Assembly: GCF_041320605.1 (NCBI RefSeq)
Contig: NZ_CP166679.1
Location: 4,078,001-4,142,000, forward strand
Origin: Arenibacter antarcticus
GTDB lineage: Bacteria; Bacteroidota; Bacteroidia; Flavobacteriales; Flavobacteriaceae
Reading direction: 5' to 3'
DNA length: 64,000 nucleotides
Shown here: positions 9,750-19,202 of the stretch, piece after piece
How the letters are laid out: every line of letters starts with the position of its first letter
Position numbering within the stretch: the stretch's first letter is position 1
Position numbers and translations under genes: made by a program
The notes under the pieces: generated by a model
Database searches by the model: none
The model's input: only the letters and a program-made list of their open reading frames with translations
What the model was told of the DNA's origin: nothing

Positions 9750-11411
9750 ATGGAAGCAATAGTATCTAGAATAACTACATTTCGGTATTATTTTTTGTTT
9801 CTATCTCTTGTTTTTATACTTCTCATATCTGGTATAGGTTCTTATGGTTTAGCGGAAACCAGTGAGGCCCGGTATGCTGAAATCAGTAGGGAAATGTTCC
9901 GGTCTGGTGATTATATACATCCAGAACTTCTGGGGATATACCACTATCATAAACCTCCCCTTACCTACTATATTACTACTTTAGGATACCGCATCTTTGG
10001 AGTGAATGAATTTGGCGCTAGATTCTTTCTACAAATAGCTGTTGTACTACAATTACTCTTTGTATACGGAATAGCCAATTTGCTGTTCAAAAACAAAAAA
10101 ATAGCTTTTGTATCAGGCCTCATTTATTTTTCTATGCCGATAGTGTTGCTATCGAGTAGGAATTTAACCACGGACGCCTATCTTACCACACTTATCCTAG
10201 GGGCAATCTATTTTTGGCAATACTACACCCTTAAAAGAACGTTTTTTGCCCTGTACCTGTTCTATATTTTAACTGCCTTTGGACTACTTACCAAAGGTCC
10301 GGTTGCCCTCATATTTATCTTCACCTATATCCTCACCTATAAAATTCTTTTTAGAGAAAGTTATAAGATGAATTTCCACCATATTTTAGGATTTATATTG
10401 TGCCTTCTTTTAGGCGGCAGTTGGTACTTCTTCGTGCTGATGGACAATCCTAAGTTGTGGAATTATTTTATGGAGAAGCAACTTTTTTCGCGAGTGGTTC
10501 TAGAGTCCTTTCATCGATCCAAACCCTTTTGGTATTATATCCCATTAGTGATGGGATTACTATTCCCTTGGTGGCTACCCTTGCTAGGAAGATATAGGAG
10601 AAAGCTCCCGATCTTTTTTAGGGCAGGAAAGGAAACGAAATTGTTTTTATACTCAAGCATTTTCTCTTTAATTATATTTTCCGTTTTCAGTAATAAATTA
10701 ATTTTTTATATACTCCCTATGTTTTGGATGCTGGCCATTTTTCTTTCAGCGCAATTATTTAGGACTGGAAATAGAGTTCGTACGATATTAAATAAAGCAT
10801 TTTTATATTTTCTAATTGTCTTGTACATAGCGATTTTATGCGGCTGGTTACTGAAACCAGAATTTATTCGGATTTCTTATGGTACTGTAATACACGAATC
10901 TATTTCTGTTGCCGCCTTTATGGGGATCTATTTTGTTGTAAACAAAAATGCCCCATTTAAACCAGCCATTTTAGCAGCTAGTTTTAACGCGGGATTACTG
11001 GTAACTGCAACCTCTATGCTGTCATACAATAGCGAGGCAATTAACTCCACCAATGAGATGGTGAATTTTATCACTAACGAAACCTCCCAAAGGGAGTCGA
11101 CCATAGTGGTCTACGATTATTTATTATCCTCTATTCCGTTTTATACCCTTTCTACACAAATAACCTTAAAATCTTCACATAACACCACAGATAGAGAAGT
11201 GATGTTTCAACATGATTCCCTATGGAGAAAAAACCTTTGGGATATGATGGATGATAGGATGATTGCCCGTATGGATTCGCTCAGTTACAAGCCCAATACA
11301 TTTCTACTAATCCGAAAAAAAAGACCCTTAACCAAAAACTTAAAGTTCTTGGAGAATCATTTCAAATATCGAAAGGAATATTCTAAATGGTGGATTTTGT
11401 ATAACCATTAA
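9750..11411 (+). CDS. ArnT/PMT-like glycosyltransferase (family 39), multi-pass membrane protein
   Basis: This protein has about 11-13 membrane helices and the first-loop motif SEARYAEISREM (residues ~38-49). That motif corresponds to the DEARYAE motif of ArnT and protein O-mannosyltransferases, which use polyprenyl-phosphate sugars on the periplasmic face. HKPPLTYY follows, as in family members. The open frame begins at a GTG (9747) immediately before an ATG at 9750; I use the ATG. Length ~553 residues is normal. It is monocistronic, so the acceptor (lipid A, protein or glycolipid) is unknown. A C-terminal ~170-residue periplasmic part carries no recognised domain. Confidence 0.85.
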   Translation: MEAIVSRITTFRYYFLFLSLVFILLISGIGSYGLAETSEARYAEISREMFRSGDYIHPELLGIYHYHKPPLTYYITTLGYRIFGVNEFGARFFLQIAVVLQLLFVYGIANLLFKNKKIAFVSGLIYFSMPIVLLSSRNLTTDAYLTTLILGAIYFWQYYTLKRTFFALYLFYILTAFGLLTKGPVALIFIFTYILTYKILFRESYKMNFHHILGFILCLLLGGSWYFFVLMDNPKLWNYFMEKQLFSRVVLESFHRSKPFWYYIPLVMGLLFPWWLPLLGRYRRKLPIFFRAGKETKLFLYSSIFSLIIFSVFSNKLIFYILPMFWMLAIFLSAQLFRTGNRVRTILNKAFLYFLIVLYIAILCGWLLKPEFIRISYGTVIHESISVAAFMGIYFVVNKNAPFKPAILAASFNAGLLVTATSMLSYNSEAINSTNEMVNFITNETSQRESTIVVYDYLLSSIPFYTLSTQITLKSSHNTTDREVMFQHDSLWRKNLWDMMDDRMIARMDSLSYKPNTFLLIRKKRPLTKNLKFLENHFKYRKEYSKWWILYNH

Positions 11412-11667
11412 GGGATACTGTTTACTAGTATAGATTTTATTCCATCCACCCCACATATAGCTATAGAAATTTAATGGGAATTCATTTCTTAAGTCATCGT
11501 GAAATAGCTCGACTCTGCTAGTTCAAGTCTAAACCTTATAGGAGCTCTAGGGAGCGAAAGGTTTTTAGACCACCCCAACGTATATTGCATGCAGGTGTCC
11601 GTAGGGAGAACACGGCAGGCGTTTAACAGACTAAGTAAAAAGGTAGTGTACAATATTAAAGCTTATC

Positions 11668-12477
11668 TTAAAAAGCAATAGGCGAGGTAATATTGCGTAA
11701 GGTATTCACAACGCTCCATCCAGCAATCTGTGACGTTTTGCTGTAGACATCCACTACCGCATGTACCTGATCATTTTTCACCTCTATACGATGCCTATCT
11801 CCAACATAATCTGGTGTAGAGGTAACGGAAACCTTCATATCCTTAGGACCTACGGTAGCAAGTGAGGCTGCAACTGCCACATTTACCTTAGACGGAAAAA
11901 GGGAAATGGCTTCCATAGCGTTCCCTTTCATCACCATTTTCTTTTCAGTTTGCAAGGAATCCTTGTATACCGGGGTGTTTTTAAGGGAATTCGGACTTTT
12001 TTCGGTATCGAAAGTTACGGTACAATTTCCCATAAGGGAAATGGTCCGCATTATATCAAAACCACCTATGGCACCAGAAACGAGATGTACCCGGGTATCG
12101 TTTTCACTTGCCGTTTTCTTCACCTCTTCATAGAAGTATGTATCTGCTAAAGCCCCAATGGAAAGGGTAACTATGGAAGAACCGTTCTTCAATGCGGACA
12201 AGGCAAATTCCCGAAACGAATCTGGAGAAGCCGCCTCAATGATATAGTCCGGTTGAAGCGCCAATAACTCATCTATGGATTTACAGGGTATACATAGATC
12301 ACTAGGCTGTGAATTAGAAATCAAATTGGCTATTTCCTCCGCTTTTTCAAAGGTTCGGGAATAGGACCCAATAAGTTGATAATGGGACAAGAGACCCGAA
12401 TTCATGGCTTCAACCACAATATGGGCAAGTTTACCACAACCTACTATAGCAAGTGTTTTTATTTTCATGTCGCCCAA
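11668..12477 (-). CDS. Aspartate dehydrogenase-like NAD(P)-dependent oxidoreductase
   Basis: The N-terminal Rossmann fold starts with LAIVGCGKLAHIV, with the GxGxxA nucleotide loop at about residues 13-18. EAASPDSFREF near residue 80 and HLVSGAIGGFDIMR near 130-143 match the DUF108/aspartate dehydrogenase family (NadX in Thermotoga). The C-terminus (VVNTLRNITSP) is also of that type. Aspartate dehydrogenase turns L-aspartate into iminoaspartate or oxaloacetate and can replace NadB in NAD synthesis. No nadA or nadC gene is adjacent, so the pathway role is uncertain. Starts at Met1 and Met4 are both possible. A homoserine-dehydrogenase-like enzyme is a less likely alternative. Confidence 0.7.
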   Translation of the reverse strand: MGDMKIKTLAIVGCGKLAHIVVEAMNSGLLSHYQLIGSYSRTFEKAEEIANLISNSQPSDLCIPCKSIDELLALQPDYIIEAASPDSFREFALSALKNGSSIVTLSIGALADTYFYEEVKKTASENDTRVHLVSGAIGGFDIMRTISLMGNCTVTFDTEKSPNSLKNTPVYKDSLQTEKKMVMKGNAMEAISLFPSKVNVAVAASLATVGPKDMKVSVTSTPDYVGDRHRIEVKNDQVHAVVDVYSKTSQIAGWSVVNTLRNITSPIAF

Positions 12478-12483
12478 GATAGT

Positions 12484-12585
12484 ATGTTTATCAGCTTAAA
12501 ACAACCCTATATAATCGCTATATTTGCAGTATCTCTCGCGCTTCTCTTTTTCATATGGAAAACAACAATTCTTTTGGAATTTTGA
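12484..12585 (+). CDS. Possible 33-residue single-helix membrane peptide
   Basis: ATG at 12484 opens a short frame, MFISLKQPYIIAIFAVSLAL then LFFIWKTTILLEF, stopping at TGA 12583-12585. It is one hydrophobic helix with a lysine on each side, the usual look of small membrane peptides. It starts only 7 bases from the divergent aspartate dehydrogenase-like gene and ends before a strong palindrome. Short AT-rich frames encode hydrophobic stretches by chance easily, so this is tentative. The longer in-frame extension back to 12376 overlaps the neighbouring gene and is not supported. Confidence 0.25.
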   Translation: MFISLKQPYIIAIFAVSLALLFFIWKTTILLEF

Positions 12586-12606
12586 GATTGATAATTTCTA
12601 AGGAAT

Positions 12607-12655
12607 TAAAACTGATAATTATCAGTTTTAGTTTAAATTGCGTGAGTTAATTTTG
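12607..12655 (+). promoter_or_regulatory. Acyl-CoA dehydrogenase promoter with perfect 24-bp palindrome
   Basis: Positions 12607-12630 form a perfect palindrome with left arm TAAAACTGATAA and right arm TTATCAGTTTTA. Seventeen bases later a -7 box, TAATTTTG (12648-12655), matches the Bacteroidota TAnnTTTG pattern, and the gene's ATG is 42 bases beyond it. The palindrome therefore covers the -33 region, the expected place for a dimeric regulator. An AT-rich terminator for the small upstream frame is the alternative, since the right arm ends in T's. Confidence 0.5.
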
Positions 12656-12697
12656 CTTATAGAATAAAATATCCGTTGAATTGAATTGAATTACAGC

Positions 12698-14188
12698 ATG
12701 CATAAAAATTTTCCCGAGTACATTAAAGAGTTTGAAAGTATTTTAAAAAGCGTTTTTCACGAAAGGTATGACATAGACCAATTCAGCAAAGGACGGGGCA
12801 TCCCTCCAGTTGCTCTGAGGGAAATCATGGATAAATCTCCATTGTCGGTGGCAATTCCAGAAAATTTTGGGGGACGCGGATTAAAGGTAAAGGAATGTTT
12901 AGGGATTTTATCAGCTGCTTCCTATGAATCTCTTTCTCTATCTCTGACTTTTGGGATAAATATAGCCCTGTTCTTAGAACCGGTTGCAAAATATGCCAAT
13001 GCGGACGTAAAGTCCAACATATTCAATAGATTTTTGGAAAAACAGAATATGGGCGGTCTAATGATAACCGAACCAGATTTTGGCAGCAATGCACTGGGTA
13101 TGGAGACCTATAATGAAAAAATTGGGGACAGCTATGCCATAAAAGGAACAAAACATTGGCAAGGCTTAACAGGAATGGCCGATTATTGGATTATCGCATC
13201 ACGTGGAAAAAACAGTAAGGGAAATCTAAATAGGGATATTGATTTTTTCATCTGCGATGTTACCCAGCCTAAGCAGCAGATCGTGGTGGAGGAATATTAT
13301 GACAATCTAGGTCTCTATATGATTCCCTATGGAAAGAATAAGGTAGATATTAGTGTGCCGTCTCAATTTAAACTAGAACCGGCTACCTCAGGAGTTAAAA
13401 TGATGCTGGACATACTACATAGAAGTAGAATGCAATTTCCAGGGATGGCACTTGGTTTCATCAAAAGAATGCTGGACGAATCTATAAAACATTGCGAGGA
13501 AAGAATCGTTGGTACCAAAAAATTGAATGAACTCGATATGGTCCAATATCAGATTTCGAAAATCCAGAGCGCCTTTACGATAGCCTCGGCCATGTGCTTT
13601 AGAAGTAGCAAACATAGCAGTATAGATAACGATCTTTCGGATGCTGGCATAGAAGCCAACTCCATGAAGGCCTTTGTAACCGACCTTATGCAAGAGTCGG
13701 CACAAATTGCAACGCAATTATACGGATCTACAGGCTTTAAGATGGACAACATAGCGGGAAGGGGAATTATGGACACTAGGGCTTTTCAAATATTTGAGGG
13801 CTCCAATGAAATGCTATATACTCAGATTGCTGAAATAATTGGTAAGCTTATGAAGCGTAAAAACGAATACAATGTCTATGCTTTTCTAAAAGATTTTAGC
13901 CTTACCGATAAATCACATGCTCATTTCAAAAATGAAATGGATTTCACCTTTAGCCCAGGGTTAAACCAAAGGAAATTGGTGGATTTAGGGAAAATATTCT
14001 CAAGGATCATTTCTTTAAATTTCGTGTTTGAAATGGAAGAAAAGGGTTTCCGAAAGGATTTAATAGCAAACTGTACAGAGGTCTTAAAATGTGACGTCTC
14101 GCAATTGGTCAATTCTTTTCAAAGTAAGAATACTGTGGTGCAAATTAATGATTATCAAGAGAATAGTCATTGGTATGATTTTGTTTAG
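12698..14188 (+). CDS. Acyl-CoA dehydrogenase family flavoprotein
   Basis: The protein has the three-part acyl-CoA dehydrogenase fold: an N-terminal helical domain, a middle beta domain with TEPDFGSNALGME near residues 124-136 (flavin/substrate TEP..GS motif), and a C-terminal helical domain. FQIFEGSNEMLYTQ contains the catalytic-base glutamate of the IYEGT motif of medium-chain enzymes. It oxidises an acyl-CoA to the 2-enoyl-CoA with FAD. The open frame extends upstream to a TTG (12686), but ATG 12698 is the better start. An extra ~110-residue tail after the catalytic motif is longer than in classical members. It stands alone, so the substrate is unknown. Confidence 0.85.
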   Translation: MHKNFPEYIKEFESILKSVFHERYDIDQFSKGRGIPPVALREIMDKSPLSVAIPENFGGRGLKVKECLGILSAASYESLSLSLTFGINIALFLEPVAKYANADVKSNIFNRFLEKQNMGGLMITEPDFGSNALGMETYNEKIGDSYAIKGTKHWQGLTGMADYWIIASRGKNSKGNLNRDIDFFICDVTQPKQQIVVEEYYDNLGLYMIPYGKNKVDISVPSQFKLEPATSGVKMMLDILHRSRMQFPGMALGFIKRMLDESIKHCEERIVGTKKLNELDMVQYQISKIQSAFTIASAMCFRSSKHSSIDNDLSDAGIEANSMKAFVTDLMQESAQIATQLYGSTGFKMDNIAGRGIMDTRAFQIFEGSNEMLYTQIAEIIGKLMKRKNEYNVYAFLKDFSLTDKSHAHFKNEMDFTFSPGLNQRKLVDLGKIFSRIISLNFVFEMEEKGFRKDLIANCTEVLKCDVSQLVNSFQSKNTVVQINDYQENSHWYDFV

Positions 14189-14324
14189 ACTTTGTGACTG
14201 TTTGGAAGTATGTGACTTACCCAGTTTGCTTAAATTAGCGATAAAACAAGAGCAACTCAGGCATCATAGAACCTACCCAGCATTATAAAAGATTGAAATT
14301 AATGTTGAGGAATACAACTAGAAG

Positions 14325-14762
14325 TTAGCGAGTTTTTAGTTTTAAGTTTCGTTTATTCACAATAATCTGTTGCGTATCTAATCTGGTGAGAGGTTTATTA
14401 AAATACCCTTTTACCAAGGGATGGTTTTTTACTTTCAGCCTATCATCAGGATTGGAAAATGACGAAAGGACATAGATCTCTGTCGGTATTTTGCTATTAT
14501 AAATATTCCCAAATTCCTTAAGAAATTCCCACCCGTTCATTATAGGCATTTCCAGATCTAACAGTAAAATATCTGGAAGTTGTTTACTATCTGATAATTG
14601 ATCTACGAAAGTTTTCAATCCATCCTTTGCACAATCAAAGCTGATAAAGGCACAGCTATCCATTTCCTGCTTCAATCTGTATTGCGTGGCGAACTGGGAA
14701 ACCAGATCGTCATCAATAATGTAAACAAGTGGATTCTCGATTAAATTCATTCTAATAAACAA
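14325..14762 (-). CDS. Stand-alone response regulator receiver domain protein
   Basis: This 145-residue CheY-like protein consists of one receiver domain. Conserved positions are the acidic pocket Asp17-Asp19 (IIDDD), the phosphoacceptor Asp69 in LLLDLEMPIMNGWEF, Ser100/Ser101 in VLSSF at the switch position and Lys123 in FNKPL. There is no output domain, and no histidine kinase is adjacent, so it probably receives phosphate from an orphan kinase elsewhere and acts by protein contact. Met5 is an equally good start and would shorten the protein by four residues. Confidence 0.9.
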   Translation of the reverse strand: MFIRMNLIENPLVYIIDDDLVSQFATQYRLKQEMDSCAFISFDCAKDGLKTFVDQLSDSKQLPDILLLDLEMPIMNGWEFLKEFGNIYNSKIPTEIYVLSSFSNPDDRLKVKNHPLVKGYFNKPLTRLDTQQIIVNKRNLKLKTR

Positions 14763-15185
14763 TTTGTGAAAAGCAATATGTAAAAGTAAACAATATTAAA
14801 AATTAACAATCGTGATTGCTTTAAGAATAACCTTACTTTTATGGATTATGGTATTAAATATTTCTTAAAACTGAACCATTTGCATCACTTATTTCACTTT
14901 AGATTGAAATATTCCTATTATCAACACTAGTGCTTTTCACAGTGAAACCATATGGGTGTACCAAAAGGGAACTAGCTACTGAATTATTCTCGGCACCAAT
15001 ATAACTAAGTAGAAAGAACAGGATTTATACGCGAAAAGTGATCATTACTGATCTCATCAATATGAAATCTTTTTCAAAATCTGTGGTGGATCAACTTGTA
15101 ATTAATTTTTATATATTTACTCACTCTTCCCTCCAATTATACGCACTATATCTAAAGTATGTACATTTTATTTTAGTTCAATATT
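14763..15185. other. Divergent intergenic gap upstream of the maltose transporter gene
   Basis: The gap separates the divergent receiver-domain gene and sugar transporter gene and so should contain both promoters. It is AT-rich and I found no perfect TAnnTTTG box or strong palindrome. Frames through it (for example from 15038) run into the transporter gene out of phase and look non-coding. No RNA gene is recognised. Confidence 0.4.
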
Positions 15186-16565
15186 ATGGAAAAACAGAAA
15201 CTTGGTTTCTGGCAAATCTGGAATATGAGTTTCGGATTTCTAGGAATTCAATTTGGATTTGCCCTTCAAGGGGGTTTTATGTCCAGAATTTTTCAAACAT
15301 TAGGTGCAGAAAAAGATGCGATTCCGCTATTATGGATCGCAGCTCCCTTAACTGGTTTAATTGTTCAGCCAATCATTGGGTATATAAGTGATAAAACGTG
15401 GAGCGCCCGTTGGGGGCGGAGAAGGCCCTTCTTTTTAATAGGTGCCATTTTAAGTTCAATAGCTTTATTTTTTGTACCCTATTCCCCTACCTTATGGATG
15501 GCAGCAGGTTTTTTATGGATCTTGGATGCATCCATAAATATTTCCATGGAACCGTTTAGGGCATTGGTAGCTGATAAACTGCCAGATTCTCAACGGTCTT
15601 ACGGTTTTGTAATACAGACATTAATAATAGGGATAGGTACTTGGATCGCCAGTAATTTACCATGGATGATTTCCCAATTGGGTGTTAGCGATTCTGCACC
15701 TTCAGGAGTGGTCCCTATGTCGGTGAAAATAGCATTTGCTATTGGGGCCTTCGTGTTTTTATTGAGTATTCTTTACACCATATTCACTACTTCGGAATAT
15801 CCTCCAGAAGATATGGAAGCCTTTAAAATAGAAAAGACAAAAAAGAATAATTTCGTCACGGATATTGTCGATAATATTGGTAATATGCCCTCAACCATGA
15901 AGAAATTGGGCGTCATACAGTTTTTTAGCTGGTTTGCCTTCTTTACTATGTGGAGTTTGGCAAATCCCGCCTTAACCGAACATGTCTTCAACAACCCAGC
16001 ACCAATAGAAGCGTCGTTTAATTTTAAGGACCCCATTCAACTGGCAGATTTTCAAGTACAAAACACCGCTTTTCAAAAATCTTCCAATCTAGTGGGCGCC
16101 TATATGGGTGTTTACGGCTTGTCCTCAATGGCATTTGCCCTAATCCTGGTTTTGTATACCGCCATAAGAAATGTCAACAGAAAATGGGTACATATGTTTT
16201 CTCTTTTCCTTGGGGGAATAGGATTTATTTTAATGTACTATATCCCTTCCCCAGCGTACCTTTCCGGATGTTTTATTTTAATAGGGTTTGCCTGGGGCAG
16301 CATTTTATCTATGCCCTACGCCATGTTGTCTAGCGCTGTAGACCCGAATAGAATGGGTGTTTTTATGGGTATCTTTAATATGTTTATCGTTCTGCCACAA
16401 ATTATAGCCGCCCTGGGAGGGATAAATTTAGTATCCAATCTTTTGGGGAAGGAAACCATAAACGCCATGATTATTGCCGGAATAAGCCTACTTATAGCAG
16501 GTCTCTGTAATCTATTAATTACCGATAAACATGCCATTTCTTACCAAATTAAGGAGGGAAATTGA
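15186..16565 (+). CDS. MFS sugar transporter, probable maltose:cation symporter
   Basis: This 459-residue transporter has about 12 helices. The segment [20 protein letters not shown] after helix 2 is the SLC45/GPH-like signature (D-x(2-5)-GRRRP) of sucrose and maltose symporters, and [17 protein letters not shown] opens helix 1 as in Bacteroidota maltose transporters. The maltose phosphorylase gene follows 180 bases downstream on the same strand. Together they suggest maltose entry by symport followed by cytosolic phosphorolysis. No SusC/SusD or amylase gene is next to them. Substrate assignment depends on this neighbour. Confidence 0.85.
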   Translation: MEKQKLGFWQIWNMSFGFLGIQFGFALQGGFMSRIFQTLGAEKDAIPLLWIAAPLTGLIVQPIIGYISDKTWSARWGRRRPFFLIGAILSSIALFFVPYSPTLWMAAGFLWILDASINISMEPFRALVADKLPDSQRSYGFVIQTLIIGIGTWIASNLPWMISQLGVSDSAPSGVVPMSVKIAFAIGAFVFLLSILYTIFTTSEYPPEDMEAFKIEKTKKNNFVTDIVDNIGNMPSTMKKLGVIQFFSWFAFFTMWSLANPALTEHVFNNPAPIEASFNFKDPIQLADFQVQNTAFQKSSNLVGAYMGVYGLSSMAFALILVLYTAIRNVNRKWVHMFSLFLGGIGFILMYYIPSPAYLSGCFILIGFAWGSILSMPYAMLSSAVDPNRMGVFMGIFNMFIVLPQIIAALGGINLVSNLLGKETINAMIIAGISLLIAGLCNLLITDKHAISYQIKEGN

Positions 16566-16745
16566 TTAGGAAAGAATACTTTTATGGTTTGGCGGACTTA
16601 TTTTGAAAGGAGGGACCTTTAGAAAAAAGCACTTTAAAAAAGCTTTGTTTTAGAGGATACAGTAATTAGATTTAAGACCATAAAAACAAGGTGTTAGCAT
16701 ACATCATTTAAGAACACTATCTTATTGTAAATAAAAGAATTACCT

Positions 16746-19052
16746 ATGAATCAAGATTATATTATTCCAAACGAGTGGTCCATTATAGAAGAGGGATTTA
16801 ATCCGGACATGGTCAAATCTTCGGAAAGCTTATTTAGTTTGGGAAATGGTGCCATGGGACAAAGGGCTAATTTTGAGGAATATTATTCAGGACCAACTTT
16901 CCAAGGGAGCTACATCGCGGGAGTTTATTACCCCGATAAAACAAAGGTAGGTTGGTGGAAAAAAGGGTATCCGGAGTATTTTGCAAAGGTTCTGAATGCC
17001 CCTAATTGGATCGGTATTAATATTGCTGTCAATGGAGAAATCTTGGATTTATTCAATTGCAGTTCGGTATCTAATTTTAAACGAGAGCTAAACATGCAAG
17101 AAGGTTGGTTGTCTAGAAGTCTCACAGCCACCTTAAAAAATGATACGACAATAAAGATAGAAACCAAACGATTCTTAAGTCTGTCTTTAGATGAAGTTGG
17201 CGCCATATCCTATTCCATTACCCCTATTTCTGGGGACGCTAAAATCACCTATACCCCCTATCTTGATGCTGGTATTACTAACGAAGATAGTAATTGGGAC
17301 GACAAGTTTTGGGAAATCACCAATATAGCCTATGAAAACAATATGGCCTTTATTGAGGCACATACCCTAAAGACCAACTTTAACACCTGCACTTTTATGC
17401 AGTCTCAATGCTTTGTGAATGGTACTACCGCTACCCTATCCCCTACTGTAGAAAAACTGGATAAAAAAATTTACTTTCATTACAGTTCGGAAATTGAACA
17501 GCATCAAGTTTTCACTATTCACAAATATGCCGGGTATACCGTGGATAGAAATCACGATAAGGACCAATTGATCCCTGCAGCCAAGAAAGCGTTATCAAAA
17601 GCTATTAAATTGGGGTTTTACAAGCTATTAGAAGCGCAGAAAATTGCTTGGTCCAAGATTTGGGATACATCCGATATTATGATAACGGGCGATATAAAGG
17701 CGCAACAGGGCATACGCTTTAACATTTTTCAATTAAACCAAACCTATTTAGGCACCGACGCCAGATTAAATATAGGCCCCAAAGGTTTTACTGGAGAAAA
17801 ATATGGCGGGAGCACCTATTGGGATACGGAAGCCTATTGCCTGCCCTTCTACATGGCCACAAAGGAGCAAAAGGTAGGTAGAAAGCTTTTGGAGTATCGG
17901 TACAACCATCTGGAAAAGGCCATTGAAAATGGAGAAAAATTAGGCTTTACCGAGGGTGCGGCATTATACCCCATGGTTACAATGAATGGGGAAGAATGCC
18001 ATAACGAATGGGAAATAACCTTTGAGGAAATCCATAGAAACGGAGCCATTGCCTTTGCAATTTTTAATTATTATCGTTATACAGGCGATTACTCTTATAT
18101 TCCAGAAAAAGGGTTGGAAGTTCTGATCGCTATTGCTCGATTTTGGAAGCAAAGAGCCACTTTTTCCACGGATAAGAACAAATATGTTATCCTAGGGGTG
18201 ACAGGTCCTAATGAATACGAGAACAATATCAATAACAATTGGTACACCAATTACATTGCCCAATGGTGCCTCAATTTTACCATGGAAACCCTAGAGAAAG
18301 TAGCAACTGATTATAACAACGATTACCATAGGATCATTACAAAAGTAGCTCTTGATTCAAAAGAAATTGAAACGTGGAAAACAGTGGCAGACAATCTCTA
18401 TTTTCCATATTCGGAAGAGCACCAAGTGTATTTACAACAAGACGGGTTTTTGGATAAAGAGCTTACCACCGTTGCGGGCTTAGACAAGTCACAACGCCCT
18501 ATAAATCAGAAATGGTCATGGGACCGAATTTTAAGATCCCCTTATATTAAACAAGCGGACACCTTGCAAGGCTTCTATTTATTTGAAAACCAATTTAGTA
18601 GGGAGGAAATAGAACGTCATTTTAATTTCTACGAACCTTTTACCGTACATGAAAGCTCCTTGTCCCCTTGCGTACATAGTATCATTGCCGCTAAATTAGA
18701 TAGGATGGACCAAGCCTATAGCTTCTATTTAAGAACTTCTAGATTGGATCTAGACGACTATAACAAGGAAGTGGAAGAAGGCTTGCATATCACCTCTATG
18801 GCGGGTACTTGGATGAGTATAGTGGAGGGCTTTGGCGGAATGAGGGTGGTTAATGATACTTTATCCTTTCAACCAAAAATTCCAAAACAATGGGATGCCT
18901 ATACCTTTAAGGTCAATTTTAGAAACCATACCATTCAGGTAACTATCTCACAAAATGAGTCCAATTTTACCTTGACAAAGGGCGAACAGCTGCAAATTAT
19001 GGTCAATGGAAAATCGATAACCATTTCTCAAAACACTATTATTACCGCTTAA
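16746..19052 (+). CDS. Glycoside hydrolase family 65 phosphorylase, probable maltose phosphorylase
   Basis: GH65 enzymes of this group split maltose with phosphate into glucose and beta-glucose 1-phosphate. The 768-residue length matches bacterial maltose phosphorylases. The layout is an N-terminal beta-sandwich (~1-270), an (alpha/alpha)6 barrel and a small C-terminal domain. The GPNEYENNINNNWYTN segment carries the predicted general acid, Glu490. Upstream, ECHNEWEITFEEIHRNGAIA (418-437) and GGSTYWDTEAYCLPFYMATK near 356-375 are family blocks. No signal peptide is seen, fitting a cytosolic enzyme. Beta-phosphoglucomutase, often beside this gene, is absent here. Kojibiose or trehalose phosphorylase are alternatives within GH65. 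Confidence 0.88.
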   Translation: MNQDYIIPNEWSIIEEGFNPDMVKSSESLFSLGNGAMGQRANFEEYYSGPTFQGSYIAGVYYPDKTKVGWWKKGYPEYFAKVLNAPNWIGINIAVNGEILDLFNCSSVSNFKRELNMQEGWLSRSLTATLKNDTTIKIETKRFLSLSLDEVGAISYSITPISGDAKITYTPYLDAGITNEDSNWDDKFWEITNIAYENNMAFIEAHTLKTNFNTCTFMQSQCFVNGTTATLSPTVEKLDKKIYFHYSSEIEQHQVFTIHKYAGYTVDRNHDKDQLIPAAKKALSKAIKLGFYKLLEAQKIAWSKIWDTSDIMITGDIKAQQGIRFNIFQLNQTYLGTDARLNIGPKGFTGEKYGGSTYWDTEAYCLPFYMATKEQKVGRKLLEYRYNHLEKAIENGEKLGFTEGAALYPMVTMNGEECHNEWEITFEEIHRNGAIAFAIFNYYRYTGDYSYIPEKGLEVLIAIARFWKQRATFSTDKNKYVILGVTGPNEYENNINNNWYTNYIAQWCLNFTMETLEKVATDYNNDYHRIITKVALDSKEIETWKTVADNLYFPYSEEHQVYLQQDGFLDKELTTVAGLDKSQRPINQKWSWDRILRSPYIKQADTLQGFYLFENQFSREEIERHFNFYEPFTVHESSLSPCVHSIIAAKLDRMDQAYSFYLRTSRLDLDDYNKEVEEGLHITSMAGTWMSIVEGFGGMRVVNDTLSFQPKIPKQWDAYTFKVNFRNHTIQVTISQNESNFTLTKGEQLQIMVNGKSITISQNTIITA

Positions 19053-19202
19053 AATTTAAAGTAAATAGGGACAAAAATAGGTGGTGTAGCTCGACCTGGT
19101 TTACGGTTTAACTGATTCTGATGGACTAAAACAATAAAAATGCTAAGGACGCCTGTACAATAAGGAGTTATAATGAACGGGTGAAACCACCCAATTATCG
19201 TA

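Noticed and set aside
12376-12585. 69-residue plus-strand frame
   Set aside because: The first half is antisense to the aspartate dehydrogenase-like gene. Only the last 33 codons, from 12484, have any coding look and they are listed separately at low confidence.
15038-15391. 117-residue plus-strand frame before the maltose transporter
   Set aside because: Its second half overlaps the transporter gene out of phase and the first half is AT-rich gap; no domain is visible.
19179-19192. GGGTG/CACCC stem between maltose phosphorylase and the CPA1 antiporter
   Set aside because: Only five bp and no adjacent T-run; could be chance in a convergent gap.
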